Source of the DNA: Chondrosia reniformis
Lineage: Eukaryota > Porifera > Demospongiae > Chondrillida > Chondrillidae
DNA length: 64,000 nucleotides
NCBI GenBank assembly: GCA_947172415.1
Contig: OX359195.1
Span: forward strand, 7,247,001-7,311,000
Reading direction: 5' to 3'
The notes under the pieces are model-generated. The model was not told the origin of the DNA. It made no database searches and saw only the letters and a list, made by a program, of their open reading frames with translations. The stretch's first letter is position 1, and each line of letters begins with the position of its first letter. Positions 63,665 to 64,000 of the stretch are shown here, piece by piece. The position numbers were made by a program, and so were the translations under genes.

Positions 63665-63898
63665 TAAGTCACATGCTCATTTTACATACATAAGTCAAAA
63701 GTCACTTGCTCAAATGTGTGTTTTGCATACATAAGTCACAAATCACTTGCTCAAATGTGTGTTTTGCATAAATAAGTCACAAGACCCATGCACTCAAATG
63801 TGTGTTTTGCATAAATAAGTCACAAGACCCATGCACTCAAATGTGTGTTTTGCATAAATAAGTCACAAGACCCATGCACTCAAATGTGTGTTTTGCAT
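63665..63898. repeat. 41-43-bp minisatellite starting at an FN3 exon donor
   Basis: The intron begins GTAAGTCACATGCTCATTTT. Units with AAGTCACAAGACCCATGCAC, TCAAATGTGTGTTTTGCATA and AAT then repeat about five times. The start of each unit resembles the start of the intron. Confidence 0.92.
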
Positions 63899-64000
63899 GT
63901 TAAAGAAAGATAATATAATAAGTATGGTAACTAAAATTTAGTGTTACAGTAATATGTAGATCTTGACTTACTCCATGCTATATACTTTAACCCCGTAGCA

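Overview
The window looks like animal nuclear DNA from an early-branching metazoan, most likely a demosponge of the Amphimedon type (inference). It is AT-rich. Genes are split into many short exons by small GT-AG introns (often 50-400 bp), intergenic gaps are mostly a few hundred bases, and the families (REV3L, MAN2C1, SRCR/FN3 adhesion GPCR) are animal ones. No bacterial operons, CRISPR arrays or viral elements were seen.

Layout. (1) 320-4430 (+): 3' half of a xanthine dehydrogenase, cut by the left edge. (2) 4610-6639 (+): two-exon GLUT/SLC2-type sugar transporter of 560 aa. (3) 6942-18112 (+): REV3L, catalytic subunit of DNA polymerase zeta, about 28 exons. (4) 18113-23610: a duplication-rich interval. 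It holds a small secreted two-FN3 gene (18875-21443), a second copy of the REV3L last exon, two relics of the MAN2C1 5' end and a foldback element. (5) 23611-34073 (-): MAN2C1, cytosolic alpha-mannosidase. I assembled 28 exons into one open frame of 1,066 aa. Its seventh intron holds a 31-bp x ~93 minisatellite. (6) 34702-59826 (+): a giant adhesion GPCR, divergent from MAN2C1. My exon chain keeps one frame for about 3,936 aa: signal peptide, 5 SRCR, 21 FN3, Ser/Thr/Pro linker, three Cys-rich hormone-receptor-like modules, GAIN/GPS, 7TM and an acidic tail. (7) 60279 to the right edge (+): the start of another secreted or membrane Ig/Ig/FN3 protein with the same phase-1 exon design.

Functionally, (1), (2), (3) and (5) are housekeeping or metabolic genes. 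The others form a local cluster of modular FN3/SRCR/Ig surface or secreted proteins that seems to be expanding by exon and segment duplication.

The most unusual signal is that five tandem-repeat arrays start at, or contain, a 5' splice site. In MAN2C1 intron 7 and in the GPCR linker, each repeat unit is a copy of the authentic exon-intron junction. So about 93 and about 9 extra 5' splice sites are laid out downstream of the real one. Other notable points are a dimeric higher-order repeat of FN3 exons, an intact duplicate of the REV3L zinc/Fe-S exon, and a GPS motif that has lost both cysteines of one disulfide. Exon ends were read by eye from GT-AG signals, frame and remembered family sequence. 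Single boundaries may be off by a few bases.
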